Part shown: in pieces, positions 35,708 through 45,433 of the stretch
How positions within the stretch are numbered: position 1 is the first letter of the stretch
How the letters are laid out: every line of letters starts with the position of its first letter
DNA from: Oceanococcus atlanticus
Lineage (GTDB): Bacteria; Pseudomonadota; Gammaproteobacteria; Nevskiales; Oceanococcaceae
Direction of reading: 5' to 3'
Assembly: GCF_002088235.1 (NCBI RefSeq)
Contig: NZ_AQQV01000005.1
Location: 103,894 to 167,893, forward strand
DNA: 64,000 nucleotides
Translations under genes and position numbers: made by a program
The notes under the pieces: model-generated
What the model was told of the DNA's origin: nothing
Seen by the model: the letters and a program-made list of their open reading frames with translations, nothing else
The model's database searches: none

Positions 35708-37462
35708 TTACAGCGCGTCCAGAGCCAGATCCATCATGCCGTTGTCGCCGGCTTCCACCGCCTCGAGCAGGCTGTGCACTTCCGGTAGCAGGCGCGTGGC
35801 GAAGAAGCGTGCGGTGGCCAGCTTGGCGGCTTTGAAGTCCGCATCGTCGGTATAGGCCAGGGCGGCATCCGCCATGCGCAGCCAGTTGTAGCCGAGCATG
35901 GTCAGGGCAAAGGCACGCTGATACTGCACGGCGCCGGCACCGGCGTCGTTGGGGTTGTCGTTGAAGCGGTCACGCAGCCACTGGGTGGTGGCTTCCAGAG
36001 CGGTCAGGGCGCGGTCCAGCGGGGCACTGATGAAGTCCAGCTCGGATTCAGCGTCATTAATCGCCACGCGCACGCGGTCGAAGAAGCGCTGGGCCAGGCG
36101 ACCGCCATGCAGTTGCAGTTTGCGGCGCACCAGATCCATGGCCTGAATGCCGTTGGTGCCTTCGTACAGGCACAGGATTTTGGAGTCGCGCACGATCTGC
36201 TCGATGCCGTGCTCTTTGATAAAGCCGTGCCCGCCGTAAACCTGGATCGCGCTGCTACCGTTCTCCACTGCGAGATCGGTGCAGAAAGCCTTGACCAGCG
36301 GAGTAGTCAGTTCGACCCAGTCGTTGGCGTCTTCGCGTACGGAGGCGTCCGGGTGCTGATGCGCCAGATCGACGTGAATGGCCGTTTCGTAGGCCATCAC
36401 GCGGGCGGCTTCGGTGTAGGCCTTCATGGTCATGAGCATGCGCCGCACATCCGGGTGATCGGCGATGGGGCCGTCGCCACCGGTCAGGGTTTTGCCCTGG
36501 ATGCGTTCCTTGGCGTAGCGGATGGCGTTCTGGGTGGCCAGTTCGGCCTGGCCCAGGCCCTGGTAGCCGACCATGATGCGGGCCAGATTCATCATCGTGA
36601 ACATGTTCATGATGCCGCGGTTCTGATCGCCGACCAGATAGCCGATCGCCTCTTCGAACACCATCACGCAGGTTACCGAGGCGTTGATGCCCATCTTGTG
36701 CTCGATGGCCTGGCATTTGACCGGGTTGCGTTCGCCCAGACTGCCGTCGCTGTTGACCAGATATTTGGGCACGATGAAGGTCGACAGACCCTTGATGCCT
36801 TCAGGCGAGTCATCACAGCGGGCCAGCACGTAATGCACGATGTTGTCGGTCATTTCGTGTTCGCCGGAAGTGATGAAGATCTTCATTCCGGAGATGCGGT
36901 AGCTGCCGTCGGCCTGCTTAACCGCCTTGGTGCGCACTGCGGCCAGATCGGAGCCGGCCTGAGGCTCAGTGATGCACATGGTGCCGGTCCACTCACCGGT
37001 GCCCAATTTGGGCAGGTAGGTGGCTTTTTGTTCGTCGCTGGCGTGAGCTTGCAGCGCTTCAAAGCAGCCGTTGGTCAGGCTTGGGTACAGGTCAAACGCG
37101 ACGTTGGCCGCGCAGGTCATTTCCTCGACCACCTTGGACAGCGTGTAGGGCAGGCCCTGGCCGCCCCATTGCGGATCGTTGCACAGCCCAACCCAGCCGG
37201 ATTCGACAAAATCACGGTAGGCCTCAGCATAGCCATCGGGGACCGTCACCACATTGTCGGCGACCTTGCAGCCTTGGGCATCACCGGATTCGCGCAGCGG
37301 CAGCAGGCGCGCTTCGATGAATTTGGCTGCTTCGTCGATGACCCCGTCGATGATGTCGGGGGTGGCATCGGCGAAGACGTCCAGCTCAGCCAGTTGGTCA
37401 ACGTTGAGCACGTTGCGCAGGGCAAATTTAATGTCTCGTTCCGGGGCTTTGTACTCGGCCAT
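35708..37462 (-). CDS. acyl-CoA dehydrogenase, DmdC-like long form
   Basis: This 584-residue flavoprotein has the acyl-CoA dehydrogenase core (TMCITEPQAGSDLAAVRT, then KIFITSGEHEMTDNIVH and YGGHGFIKEHGIEQIVRD) and the catalytic Glu in LYEGTNGIQAMDLV. A C-terminal extension of about 120 residues marks the longer group that includes 3-methylmercaptopropionyl-CoA dehydrogenase (DmdC). Several members of that group act on other medium or long acyl-CoAs, so a role in fatty acid beta-oxidation is as likely as one in DMSP breakdown. It is transcribed alone and is divergent from the small lipoprotein gene. Confidence 0.9.
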   Translation of the reverse strand: MAEYKAPERDIKFALRNVLNVDQLAELDVFADATPDIIDGVIDEAAKFIEARLLPLRESGDAQGCKVADNVVTVPDGYAEAYRDFVESGWVGLCNDPQWGGQGLPYTLSKVVEEMTCAANVAFDLYPSLTNGCFEALQAHASDEQKATYLPKLGTGEWTGTMCITEPQAGSDLAAVRTKAVKQADGSYRISGMKIFITSGEHEMTDNIVHYVLARCDDSPEGIKGLSTFIVPKYLVNSDGSLGERNPVKCQAIEHKMGINASVTCVMVFEEAIGYLVGDQNRGIMNMFTMMNLARIMVGYQGLGQAELATQNAIRYAKERIQGKTLTGGDGPIADHPDVRRMLMTMKAYTEAARVMAYETAIHVDLAHQHPDASVREDANDWVELTTPLVKAFCTDLAVENGSSAIQVYGGHGFIKEHGIEQIVRDSKILCLYEGTNGIQAMDLVRRKLQLHGGRLAQRFFDRVRVAINDAESELDFISAPLDRALTALEATTQWLRDRFNDNPNDAGAGAVQYQRAFALTMLGYNWLRMADAALAYTDDADFKAAKLATARFFATRLLPEVHSLLEAVEAGDNGMMDLALDAL

Positions 37463-37591
37463 CGTGCTGTCTATTTATGTAAAGGGGGCGCGAATATTAT
37501 CACGCGGGTTTTCTCTCCCTTTTCTACGCGCTTCCGTGGGGCATTGGATGCATTACAATCCGGGCTCGGAGACCCAAAGCGTAGATTGTTC

Positions 37592-37852
37592 ATGATGAAG
37601 CCAAGCTCGCCTTTCCTGCTCGCCGCCCTGTGCCTTGCTCTGGTCGGATGTGACCGTCTGAGCGCTGAGAATTACGACAAGCTCGAGGTCGGCATGCCCT
37701 ACGATGAAGTGGTCGCCATACTTGGTGAGCCCACCGAGTGCACCGCGGTGGTCAACACCAAGTCGTGTCGCTGGGGCAAGGATGACAAGTACGTGGATGC
37801 CAAGATCGTCGGCGAGAGCGTGATCTTTCTCTCGGCCAAGGGCATCGACTAG
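37592..37852 (+). CDS. small lipoprotein, DUF3862-like
   Basis: This 86-residue protein has a signal peptide ending in the lipobox LVGC (lipidated Cys20). A short domain follows with the pattern LEVGMPYDEVVAILGEPTEC seen in SmpA/OmlA-like and DUF3862 proteins. Two more cysteines (in PTEC and KSCRW) may form a disulfide. It is a periplasmic lipoprotein of unknown role. The start is one of two adjacent ATG codons. A much longer frame in the same register runs antisense to the acyl-CoA dehydrogenase gene and is not real. Confidence 0.8.
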   Translation: MMKPSSPFLLAALCLALVGCDRLSAENYDKLEVGMPYDEVVAILGEPTECTAVVNTKSCRWGKDDKYVDAKIVGESVIFLSAKGID

Positions 37853-37903
37853 GCGCGCAAGCGCTCGAGCCTGCGCGTGGCGCAGGCTCATCGTGCCGTG
37901 GGT

Positions 37904-39949
37904 TTACGACGCCGGTGCATCGGCATCGGCCGCGCGTTGCAGTGCGCTGCGTACAACCCCGCGGGTCAGCAATTGCGGGAGCACTTCGGCTGCGCCGCCG
38001 CTGGGCGGATAGACCAGATACAGCGGGACTCCGTTGCGGCCGAACTCCGCCAGTGCGGCTGTGATCGCCGGGTCGTACTGAGTCCAGTCAGCCTTGAGGA
38101 GCAAGGTGTCGTGTTGCTTGAACAGTGTTTGTACTTCGTTGCTGGCCAGCACGGTACGTTCATTAGCCAGGCAGGACAGGCACCAGTCGGCAGTGAAGTC
38201 GACGAACACCATGCGTCCTTGTGACTGCGCCTCGAGCACGCGCTGAGCCGACCAGCTCTGCCAGTTGCCGCTGATTTCGCGAGCCTCGGGTGGGGGCGTC
38301 CACAGTGGTGCTGCGGCCAGCATCAAGCCGCCTATGATGGCGATGCGTTTGCCGGCGGTACGGCTTTCTCCGGGTTTCTGGCGCAGGCCGTACGCCAGCG
38401 TGATAGCGCCGAGCAATCCTAGAGCTAGGCCTGGGCTGCCGGCCTGGCGCCACAGCACCCAGTACAGCCAGGCGGCGGTCAGCAACAGAGGAATGGCCAT
38501 CCAGTGCTTGAGTGTTTCCATCCACGGCCCGGGCTTGGGCAGGCGGTGAGCCAGTGCCGGCACCCATGGCAGCAATGCGAAGGGGGCAGCAAGACCCAGT
38601 CCCAAAGCCGCGAAGATGCCCAGGGCCACTGGCGCAGGCTGCAGGACGGCATAACCCAGGGCGCCGCCCATGAATGGCGCCGTGCAAGGGCTGGCGACAA
38701 CCACGGCCAACACGCCGGTAAAGAACGCGCCGCGCAGGCCGGATTGTTGCGTCAGGCTTTGCCCTGCGCCCATCCAGCTCATGCCCAGTTGGCTCCAGCC
38801 CAGCAAGGCCAGTCCGAGTATTACCATCAGCGCGGCCAGCAGGCTGACCACAACCGGGTTTTGCAGCTGAAACCCCCAGCCCAGCGCGGCGCCACCGGCG
38901 CGCAGTGCAAGCAGGGCCGCTGCGATAACCAGAAACGACAGCACGACGCCTACGGTGTACGCAATGCTTTCCATGCGCTTGTCGGCCAGGGATTCGGCTC
39001 GCGCCAGATTCATGGCTTTGAGCGTCAGTACCGGGAAAACGCAGGGCATCAGGTTCAGGATCAGTCCGCCTGCAAAGGCCATCAGCAGGATGGTCCACAG
39101 TGGGGTTGAGGGGCTTTGTGGTGCCGCGCTCCAATCGGCCAGATCGGTCGGGACGTCGCCCGGCGTCAGCGTGAGTTCAATGGCGTGGCGCTGGCCCTGC
39201 AAGTCCACAGTTAGAACGCCACGGACGGCTTGCTCGGGCTGACGGAAATCGGAGTGCTGCGGATTACTGACCACGATGCCGGCGTTGCCGCGTTGCCATT
39301 GCACATCCCCGGCATGGGCGATGAATTTGGCTTGTGCCGGGAACCATTGCGGATTGCTGGCGCCGGCCAGCGCATCCGCGGGCAGCGGGATGAGGGTGTA
39401 AACACGTCCATCACGCAGGTCGAAGTGACCGCGACTCTGCAATGTCTCGGGTAGGGCTTGCAGGGCCTCGGCAAGAAGGTCCTGCATGCCGCCAGCACGA
39501 ATTTCGGCCACGCTGATCTGGTGGTCGGCTGATTCCGGTATGCAGATGTCTTTGCACACCAGCCAGCGCGCCTTAAGGCTGATCAGGGCGCTATCAGGTG
39601 TTTCGGGCGCAATGCTTACCCGAGTCAGCAGGGTATGAGCCTCACCGTAGCCGTAGGTTTGCAGGTCACCTTCGAGATAGGCTTTGGGTGCCGGCCACAG
39701 TACCGGGCCGGCACTGACGCCGTCTGGCAGGGTCCAGCGGAGCCGTGTGCCCAGGCCGGCATCGCCGGGATTGTCCCAGTAGGTATGCCAGCCAACATTG
39801 GGGGCAAGCTCCAGGGCGAGCAGAAAGTCGCGCCCATCGGGTGCTGGGCCGCCATAAAACTGGGTGCTTACCTGGGCGTTGCCCGCACCAAAAGCAGCGC
39901 CGCTGAGCATACTCAGCGCCAAGCTGATCAGGAACAGAATGTTTTTCAT
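37904..39949 (-). CDS. DsbD/ScsB-family protein-disulfide reductase
   Basis: This 681-residue protein has a signal peptide and an N-terminal periplasmic domain with a Cys132-x-x-x-Cys136 pair (VCKDICIP). Eight or so membrane helices follow with Cys303 (NLMPCVFPVL) and Cys422 (VASPCTAPF), and a C-terminal thioredoxin fold with Cys590-x-x-Cys593 (TADWCLSC). Electrons would move from cytoplasmic thioredoxin to periplasmic partners. The wide spacing and Cys-rich N-domain suit the ScsB-like or DsbD2 type more than classical DsbD. No strong ribosome binding site precedes 39949. Confidence 0.9.
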   Translation of the reverse strand: MKNILFLISLALSMLSGAAFGAGNAQVSTQFYGGPAPDGRDFLLALELAPNVGWHTYWDNPGDAGLGTRLRWTLPDGVSAGPVLWPAPKAYLEGDLQTYGYGEAHTLLTRVSIAPETPDSALISLKARWLVCKDICIPESADHQISVAEIRAGGMQDLLAEALQALPETLQSRGHFDLRDGRVYTLIPLPADALAGASNPQWFPAQAKFIAHAGDVQWQRGNAGIVVSNPQHSDFRQPEQAVRGVLTVDLQGQRHAIELTLTPGDVPTDLADWSAAPQSPSTPLWTILLMAFAGGLILNLMPCVFPVLTLKAMNLARAESLADKRMESIAYTVGVVLSFLVIAAALLALRAGGAALGWGFQLQNPVVVSLLAALMVILGLALLGWSQLGMSWMGAGQSLTQQSGLRGAFFTGVLAVVVASPCTAPFMGGALGYAVLQPAPVALGIFAALGLGLAAPFALLPWVPALAHRLPKPGPWMETLKHWMAIPLLLTAAWLYWVLWRQAGSPGLALGLLGAITLAYGLRQKPGESRTAGKRIAIIGGLMLAAAPLWTPPPEAREISGNWQSWSAQRVLEAQSQGRMVFVDFTADWCLSCLANERTVLASNEVQTLFKQHDTLLLKADWTQYDPAITAALAEFGRNGVPLYLVYPPSGGAAEVLPQLLTRGVVRSALQRAADADAPAS

Positions 39950-40092
39950 GCAGACAAAGACCCATGCGGGCGATAAATGTTCATCGCCGCCATAAGCTGA
40001 ATTGAGTGAAGTAAGACGGACTTTAACGCCGCGCGGGTTCAGGTGTGGGACACTTTTACCTTGCCGCATCAAGCAGAACGTTGGAGAGAGTG

Positions 40093-40881
40093 GTGAATTC
40101 GAAGATTAAATATTGGCTCGTCGCCTGTGTGGCTGTCGTCGTGGTGGTGGGTTGCGCAACCTCACCAACAGGGCGCAAAACCATCAAGCTGATGGGGGCT
40201 GAGCAAATGAACGCGATGGGCGCGGAGGCCTATGCGCAGATCAAGCAGGAACAGACGATCAGCAAAAATGCCCAGGCAACCCGCTACGTTGCATGCGTGG
40301 CGCGATCCATTACCAGCGTGGTTGGTGGTGAGTGGGAGGTGACCCTGTTCGAGGATGAATCAGCCAACGCCTTCGCTCTGCCCGGTGGCAAGATTGGGGT
40401 GCATACCGGCCTGCTTGATGTGGCCAAGAACCAGAGTCAGCTGGCTGCAGTGATCGGTCATGAAGTTGGGCACGTACTCGCAGAGCACAGCAACGAACGG
40501 GCATCGGCCAGCACCTTGACCAATCTGGGTATGACCGTGGTTGACGCGGTAGCCGGTGCTTATGGCCCGGCTACGCAACAGACTGCGATGTCGCTGCTTG
40601 GCCTGGGTACCCAGGTGGGATTGTTGCTGCCGTTCTCCCGCGCGCATGAATCCGAGGCGGACATCATGGGCTTGGCAATCATGGCCAAAGGTGGATTTGA
40701 CCCGCGCGAGAGCGTGAGCTTGTGGCAGAACATGGCCAGTCAGGGGGGCGGTGCGCCGCCAGAGTTCATGTCCACACATCCATCCCATGCCACACGCATT
40801 GCGGACCTGCAGGCGCACATTCCTGAGGTGATGCCGGAGTACCAGGCGGCGCAGCGTGCCGGGCGCAAGCCGAGCTGCTGA
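40093..40881 (+). CDS. M48-family lipoprotein metalloprotease (LoiP/BepA-like)
   Basis: This 262-residue protein starts with GTG, backed by GGAG six bases ahead. It has a lipobox VVVGC (Cys21), then the zinc motif HEVGH (123-127) with the third ligand Glu in the later HESEADIMG. There is no TPR region, so it is close to LoiP or YcaL and not BepA. It is probably attached to the outer membrane facing the periplasm and takes part in envelope protein quality control. A second GTG three bases earlier is also possible. It is followed 99 bases later by tRNA genes. Confidence 0.9.
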   Translation: MNSKIKYWLVACVAVVVVVGCATSPTGRKTIKLMGAEQMNAMGAEAYAQIKQEQTISKNAQATRYVACVARSITSVVGGEWEVTLFEDESANAFALPGGKIGVHTGLLDVAKNQSQLAAVIGHEVGHVLAEHSNERASASTLTNLGMTVVDAVAGAYGPATQQTAMSLLGLGTQVGLLLPFSRAHESEADIMGLAIMAKGGFDPRESVSLWQNMASQGGGAPPEFMSTHPSHATRIADLQAHIPEVMPEYQAAQRAGRKPSC

Positions 40882-40935
40882 TCCTGGTCATGCTTGGGGT
40901 TCTGATCGGCGTGGTTAAAAAAACTCGAAAAGGAC

Positions 40936-40964
40936 TTGCGCAGTGTGGGAGAACTCCCTAAAAT
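40936..40964 (+). promoter_or_regulatory. promoter of tRNA-Ala and tRNA-Glu
   Basis: TTGCGC (40936-40941) and TAAAAT (40959-40964) are 17 bases apart, with an A-rich stretch upstream and a GC-rich discriminator downstream. The -10 is 5/6, the -35 only 3/6. Confidence 0.5.
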
Positions 40965-40980
40965 GCGCCGCTCTTTAGCC

Positions 40981-41056
40981 GGGGCTATAGCTCAGCTGGG
41001 AGAGCGCCTGCATGGCATGCAGGAGGTCGGCGGTTCGATCCCGCCTAGCTCCACCA
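40981..41056 (+). tRNA. tRNA-Ala (anticodon GGC)
   Basis: This 76-base cloverleaf has acceptor GGGGCTA pairing with TAGCTCC, discriminator A and encoded CCA. The anticodon loop ATGGCAT gives GGC, and the G-U pair at position 3-70 is the alanine identity element. It shares a transcript with tRNA-Glu 27 bases further on. Confidence 0.97.
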
Positions 41057-41083
41057 AATACCGGCCAAGGTAAAAAGTCCTGT

Positions 41084-41159
41084 GTCCCCTTCGTCTAGAG
41101 GCCTAGGACACCGCCCTTTCACGGCGGCGACAGGGGTTCGAATCCCCTAGGGGACGCCA
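41084..41159 (+). tRNA. tRNA-Glu (anticodon TTC)
   Basis: This 76-base cloverleaf is almost identical to the E. coli molecule (GTCCCCTTCGTCTAGAGG opening). The anticodon loop CTTTCAC gives TTC, and CCA is encoded. A terminator follows. Confidence 0.97.
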
Positions 41160-41167
41160 TTTGATTT

Positions 41168-41190
41168 CGCCCGCATTTTGCGGGCGTTTT
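41168..41190 (+). terminator. terminator of tRNA-Ala/tRNA-Glu
   Basis: A seven-base GC stem (41168-41174 with 41180-41186) with a five-base loop is followed by TTTT. It lies nine bases after the tRNA-Glu end and just before truD. Confidence 0.8.
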
Positions 41191-41210
41191 CATTTCTGCG
41201 GTGTGTGCGC

Positions 41211-42218
41211 ATGAATGCATTGCCCTACGCTCATGGTGGTCCCGTCTTGCGAGGCGTGCTGCGCCAGCAGGCGTCTGACTTCGTGGTTGATGAAAACCTC
41301 GGTTTTGAGCCTGCGGGCCACGGCGAACATGTCTGGTTGGTGGTTCGCAAGCAATCCAACAACACCGAATGGCTGGCCCGTCAGCTGGCCCGTTTTGCGG
41401 GTGTTGCGCCGATGGCCGTTGGTTACGCCGGGCTCAAGGATCGCCATGCGGTGACCACTCAGGTGTTCACCGTACAGATGCCGGGGCGTGATGCGCCGGA
41501 CTGGACGCAGCTCGGGATTGACGGCGTAGAGGTTGTGGCTGAGTCGCGGCACGATCGCAAACTGCGTCGCGGCGCGCTGCGCGGCAACCGTTTTGGCATC
41601 ACCCTGCGTGGGGTTGAGGGCGAGCGCGCTGCGGCTGAGCAGCGGTTGCAGTCTTTACTCACGCACGGCGTACCCAACTATTTCGGTGAACAGCGCTTCG
41701 GTCGCGATGGCGACAATCTGGACAAGGCGCGGGCCATGTTTGCGGGTGCACGCGTGCCGCGCCACCTGCGCAGTGTGCTGACCTCGGCGGCACGCTCTCA
41801 TCTGTTCAACGCGGTGCTCGCCCAACGGGTGGCGGGTGGCAACTGGTGCCAGGCTCTGGATGGTGAAGTTTACTGCCTGGATGCCTCGCACAGCTGGTTT
41901 GTGGCTGATGGCGAGGATCAGAGCGCCCGACTTGCTCAGGGTGATGTGCATCCGTCAGGGCCGTTGTGGGGGCGCGGGGCCCTGCCCAGCACAGGCGGGG
42001 CGGCGCAGCTGGAGCAGCGTATTGCTGATGCCGATAAAGCCTTGTGCGACGGCCTGGAGCGTGCAGGGCTGAAACAGGATCGCAGGCCTTTGCGGGTCAA
42101 ACCTTCAGGTTTGGCTTGGCAATGGCTGGAAGATGACAGCCTGCGGGTCAGTTTCGAGCTGCCCGCAGGCTGTTACGCCACGACACTGCTGCGTGAAGTG
42201 GCTGTTTGGGAAGGTTGA
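41211..42218 (+). CDS. truD: tRNA pseudouridine(13) synthase
   Basis: This 335-residue enzyme makes pseudouridine at position 13 of tRNA-Glu. The catalytic Asp77 lies in [14 protein letters not shown]. The motifs [10 protein letters not shown] and [14 protein letters not shown] and the insertion domain near 150-300 are typical of TruD. The start at 41211 follows the tRNA terminator, and it is noteworthy that tRNA-Glu, its main substrate in E. coli, is encoded immediately upstream. It is convergent with the acyl-CoA ligase gene (stops adjacent). Confidence 0.96.
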   Translation: MNALPYAHGGPVLRGVLRQQASDFVVDENLGFEPAGHGEHVWLVVRKQSNNTEWLARQLARFAGVAPMAVGYAGLKDRHAVTTQVFTVQMPGRDAPDWTQLGIDGVEVVAESRHDRKLRRGALRGNRFGITLRGVEGERAAAEQRLQSLLTHGVPNYFGEQRFGRDGDNLDKARAMFAGARVPRHLRSVLTSAARSHLFNAVLAQRVAGGNWCQALDGEVYCLDASHSWFVADGEDQSARLAQGDVHPSGPLWGRGALPSTGGAAQLEQRIADADKALCDGLERAGLKQDRRPLRVKPSGLAWQWLEDDSLRVSFELPAGCYATTLLREVAVWEG

Positions 42219-43832
42219 TCAGCCGAAGCTGAAGTCGGCAAATTGCTCGCGCAGGGTTAGCTTCTGGATCTTGCCCGTGGCGGTTTTGGGGATTTCGTCC
42301 ACAAAGGCAATGTCATCCGGTAGCCACCACTTGGCGACTTTGTCTGACAGGTATTCCAGCACATCGTCTTTGCTGGGGGCTTGATCCTTGGCCACGATGA
42401 TCAGCAGCGGGCGCTCGTCCCACTTGGGATGGGCGATGCCGATAACCGCCGCTTCGGCTACGGCGGGGTGGCCCAGCGCGGCATTCTCCAGCTCGATCGA
42501 GCTGATCCACTCGCCGCCGGATTTGATCACGTCCTTGGTCCGGTCGGTGATTTGCATGAAGCCATCGGCATCGATCGAGGCCACATCGCCGGTCGAGAAC
42601 CAGCCGTCCGCATCGTGTGCGTCGTTGCCGGGAAGCTTGTAGTACTCAGAGCAGATCCACGGGCCGCGCACCTTGAGGTTGCCGACCGATTTACCATCCC
42701 AGGGTTGTTCGACGCCGTCGTCGTTGACGATTTTCATTTCAACGCCGTAGACCGCGCGGCCTTGCTTGGCTTTGAGTTTCCAGTAATCGTCGCGGCTGAG
42801 GTTGTCGGCATCGCGTTTGGGCACGTTAACGGTGCCCACTGGGCTCATTTCGGTCATGCCCCAGGCGTGCAGGGTGTCGACGTCGTACTTGTCTTTGAAG
42901 GCCTGCATGATGGAGATCGGGCAGGCCGAACCGCCGACCACGGTGCGCTCCAATGACGGCAGAGATTTGCCGGATTTTTCCAGATACTGCAGCAGGCCCA
43001 GCCACACTGTGGGAACCCCGGCGGCCAGCGTGACGTTTTCCGACTCGATCAGGTCCTGCAGGGTTTCGCCGTCGCCCATTTTGGGGCCGGGGAAGACCAG
43101 CTTGCAGCCGCACATGGCTGCGGCATAGGGGATGCCCCAGGCATTGACGTGGAACATCGGTACGACCGGCAGGACCGCATCGCGCACCGACAAAGCCAGT
43201 GCATCGGCGGCGACCGCCGCCATTGCGTGCAGCACGGTTGAGCGGTGCGAATAGACCACCCCTTTGGGGTTGCCGGTGGTGCCGGAGGTGTAACAGATGG
43301 AGCTGGCGGCGTTCTCGTCGAGTTGCGGCCAATCGAATGTGCTTGGCTGGCCCTGCAGCAGGGCGTCATAACTGACGAGGCCATCATCCAGTGAGGAGTC
43401 GGCCGGCGCCAGCACGACAATTTTTTCCAGCGTTTTGAGTTCGCCGCGGATCGCAGCGATCAATGGCATAAACATCGGGTCAATCATCAGCACGCGATCT
43501 TCGGCATGATTGATGATGTAGGCAATCTGCTCCGGGAACAGGCGCGGGTTGATGGTGTGCAGCACGGCGCCCATTCCGGATACACCGAAGTAAGCCTCGA
43601 AGTGCCGGTAATCATTCCAGGCCAGAGTTGCCACCCGATCGCCGGGCTTGATGCCCAAGCCGACCAGCGCATTGGCAAGCTGGGCAGAGCGCTGCAGGGC
43701 ATCGCCCATGGTGGTGCGATGGCGCGGGTTGTCGCCGGTCACCGACACGATCTCCGCATGCGGATGATTGCGTGCGGCGTGGCGAATCAGGGTGCTGATG
43801 GTCAACGGTACATTCATCATCTGACCGAGCAT
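42219..43832 (-). CDS. AlkK-like medium/long-chain fatty acid-CoA ligase
   Basis: This 537-residue adenylate-forming enzyme activates fatty acids with ATP and CoA. Motifs are the P-loop-like [12 protein letters not shown] (about 178-189), [10 protein letters not shown], and the C-terminal [24 protein letters not shown] and the catalytic Lys in TATGKIQK. From the first residues (MLGQMM) to the end it is close to AlkK of alkane-degrading pseudomonads. That suggests medium-chain substrates, although no alkane hydroxylase gene is near. Downstream of the HCCA-isomerase-like gene in the same direction, 43 bases apart. Confidence 0.93.
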   Translation of the reverse strand: MLGQMMNVPLTISTLIRHAARNHPHAEIVSVTGDNPRHRTTMGDALQRSAQLANALVGLGIKPGDRVATLAWNDYRHFEAYFGVSGMGAVLHTINPRLFPEQIAYIINHAEDRVLMIDPMFMPLIAAIRGELKTLEKIVVLAPADSSLDDGLVSYDALLQGQPSTFDWPQLDENAASSICYTSGTTGNPKGVVYSHRSTVLHAMAAVAADALALSVRDAVLPVVPMFHVNAWGIPYAAAMCGCKLVFPGPKMGDGETLQDLIESENVTLAAGVPTVWLGLLQYLEKSGKSLPSLERTVVGGSACPISIMQAFKDKYDVDTLHAWGMTEMSPVGTVNVPKRDADNLSRDDYWKLKAKQGRAVYGVEMKIVNDDGVEQPWDGKSVGNLKVRGPWICSEYYKLPGNDAHDADGWFSTGDVASIDADGFMQITDRTKDVIKSGGEWISSIELENAALGHPAVAEAAVIGIAHPKWDERPLLIIVAKDQAPSKDDVLEYLSDKVAKWWLPDDIAFVDEIPKTATGKIQKLTLREQFADFSFG

Positions 43833-43875
43833 GGTGTCTCCTCCGATTTAACTATTGTGAGTTTGGGGTCTGGTC

Positions 43876-44523
43876 TCAGCGCCGGGCCGATGGCCGCACA
43901 CGTTGCCATTGCTGCAAATCGTTGGTGTCCAGCGGATCGCTGCCTTCAAGGTGCTGGCGCATGAAGACCAGATCATCGTAGCCCCAGAACAATTCGTCAC
44001 CTATCAAAATACTGGGTACGCCAAACACCTTGCGGCGTATCGCCTCACGCGTTTGATTGTGAAGTGCATCCTTGATGTCCGGGTCATTGGCCTGGGCCAG
44101 AATGTGTTCACCGTCGCAGCCGGCCTGCGTGGCGCAGTCGTTGATGGTTTGAGCGGCGCTTGGGTCGCGGCTTTCTGCCCACACCGCATGGAACATGCTG
44201 TCGATGAAACGCGTGCGCGTAGCGACATCGTCGATCGCCAACGTGGCGCGCAGGCTGAGCAAAGGGTTGAACGGATGGCTGGCCGGTGGGCGCAGCGTGA
44301 GGTCGAGCTGGCGTGCTTTGCGCAGCACGTTCTTGAGCATCCATTGCGACTTGGCCGGCAGTTCGGCCGGGCCCTTGCCGCCATAGTGATTCAGCAGCCC
44401 GGCGAAGACCACGGGTTGCGGGATGATCGCCAGATTGTGGGCATCGGCGATGGGTTTCAGCCCATGCCAAGCCAGATAAGCATTGTGCGAAATGTAGTCG
44501 AACCAGAAATCAACGCTGGCCAT
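43876..44523 (-). CDS. DsbA-like 2-hydroxychromene-2-carboxylate isomerase family protein
   Basis: This 215-residue thioredoxin-fold protein (kappa-class glutathione transferase type) begins with [16 protein letters not shown]. It has the conserved proline region [15 protein letters not shown] near residue 170. It has Ser12 where DsbA proteins have the CxxC, as HCCA isomerases do. Such enzymes isomerise hydroxychromene carboxylates in naphthalene breakdown, but most members have unknown substrates. No aromatic-ring dioxygenase gene is near. It lies 27 bases from the PhzF-like gene and probably shares its transcript. Confidence 0.82.
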   Translation of the reverse strand: MASVDFWFDYISHNAYLAWHGLKPIADAHNLAIIPQPVVFAGLLNHYGGKGPAELPAKSQWMLKNVLRKARQLDLTLRPPASHPFNPLLSLRATLAIDDVATRTRFIDSMFHAVWAESRDPSAAQTINDCATQAGCDGEHILAQANDPDIKDALHNQTREAIRRKVFGVPSILIGDELFWGYDDLVFMRQHLEGSDPLDTNDLQQWQRVRPSARR

Positions 44524-44550
44524 ATGGTGTGCTCCCCGCGCGGTACCAAA

Positions 44551-45348
44551 TTAGGGCAGCAGTATTTCACCGCGAAGAAACAATCGGCAATCACCGCGTA
44601 ACTTCACGCGCTGCGCGTCGAAATGCAGTTCGAGTTCACCGCCGCGTGCCGACAGTTGGCGCGCGCTGAGCTGGTCTTTGTTCAGTCGTGCGCTCCAGTA
44701 GGGTGCGAGATCGGCATGTGCTGATCCGGTGACCGGGTCTTCGTCGATACCGAATGACGGCGCGAAATAACGTGACACGATATCGACCTGCTCGCCTGGT
44801 GCGGTCACGATAACGCCCAACGGGTGCAATGCCGCCAGTGCGCGAAAGTCGGGGTTGAGGGTGCGTACGCTGCTTTCATCGTCAAACACGGCAATCCAGT
44901 TGGCGCCGCGCCGCACTTCAGTGGGGGCGCAACCGAGTGCAGCGGCGAGTTCGTCACGTGCGCTCATATCCGGTTCGGACGGGCGGCTGGGTAGGTCAAT
45001 CTCGACTTGTGAGCCATAACGTTGCGCGCTCAGTACGCCGCTTTGTGTGTCGAAAGTCACGCTTTCTGCGGCCCAGCCTCCGTGATGAAATAACCACCAC
45101 GCACTGGCCAGTGTGGCATGTCCACACAGTTCCACTTCATGGGTCGGGGTGAACCAGCGCATCGCGAAATCGGCATCGGTACCTTCGCTGCGCACCAAGA
45201 ACACCGTCTCTGACAAGTTGTTTTCTGCTGAGATGCTTTGCAGTTGAGCGTCCGGTAGCCAGGATTCAAGGGGCACCAGGGCGGCCGGATTGCCGCCAAA
45301 TACACGCTGAGTGAAAGCGTCGATCTGATAGATAGGAACTGGCGTCAT
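44551..45348 (-). CDS. PhzF-family isomerase/epimerase
   Basis: This 265-residue protein shows the family elements: QIDAFTQRVFGGNPAALV at the N-terminus, with the ENNLSETVFL motif containing the active-site Glu, ELCGHATLASAWWLF, and DEDPVTGSAHADLAPYW in the second half. PhzF isomerises a phenazine precursor, but most homologues stand outside phenazine clusters and have unknown substrates, as here. It is the first gene of a leftward run ending with the acyl-CoA ligase, and it is divergent from the small hypothetical gene at 45434. Confidence 0.88.
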   Translation of the reverse strand: MTPVPIYQIDAFTQRVFGGNPAALVPLESWLPDAQLQSISAENNLSETVFLVRSEGTDADFAMRWFTPTHEVELCGHATLASAWWLFHHGGWAAESVTFDTQSGVLSAQRYGSQVEIDLPSRPSEPDMSARDELAAALGCAPTEVRRGANWIAVFDDESSVRTLNPDFRALAALHPLGVIVTAPGEQVDIVSRYFAPSFGIDEDPVTGSAHADLAPYWSARLNKDQLSARQLSARGGELELHFDAQRVKLRGDCRLFLRGEILLP

Positions 45349-45433
45349 TGTTGCTTGTCCGATATGACATCAAACGTTCACACGTCGGGGACAAAATCCA
45401 CGGCGCATATAAAAGACGAGAGAAAGTGAAACG

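Noticed and set aside
36107..37591. A long plus-strand frame of nearly 500 codons opposite the acyl-CoA dehydrogenase
   Set aside because: It is an antisense shadow of a GC-rich gene with no family resemblance. Only the last 86 codons, from 37592, are a real lipoprotein gene.
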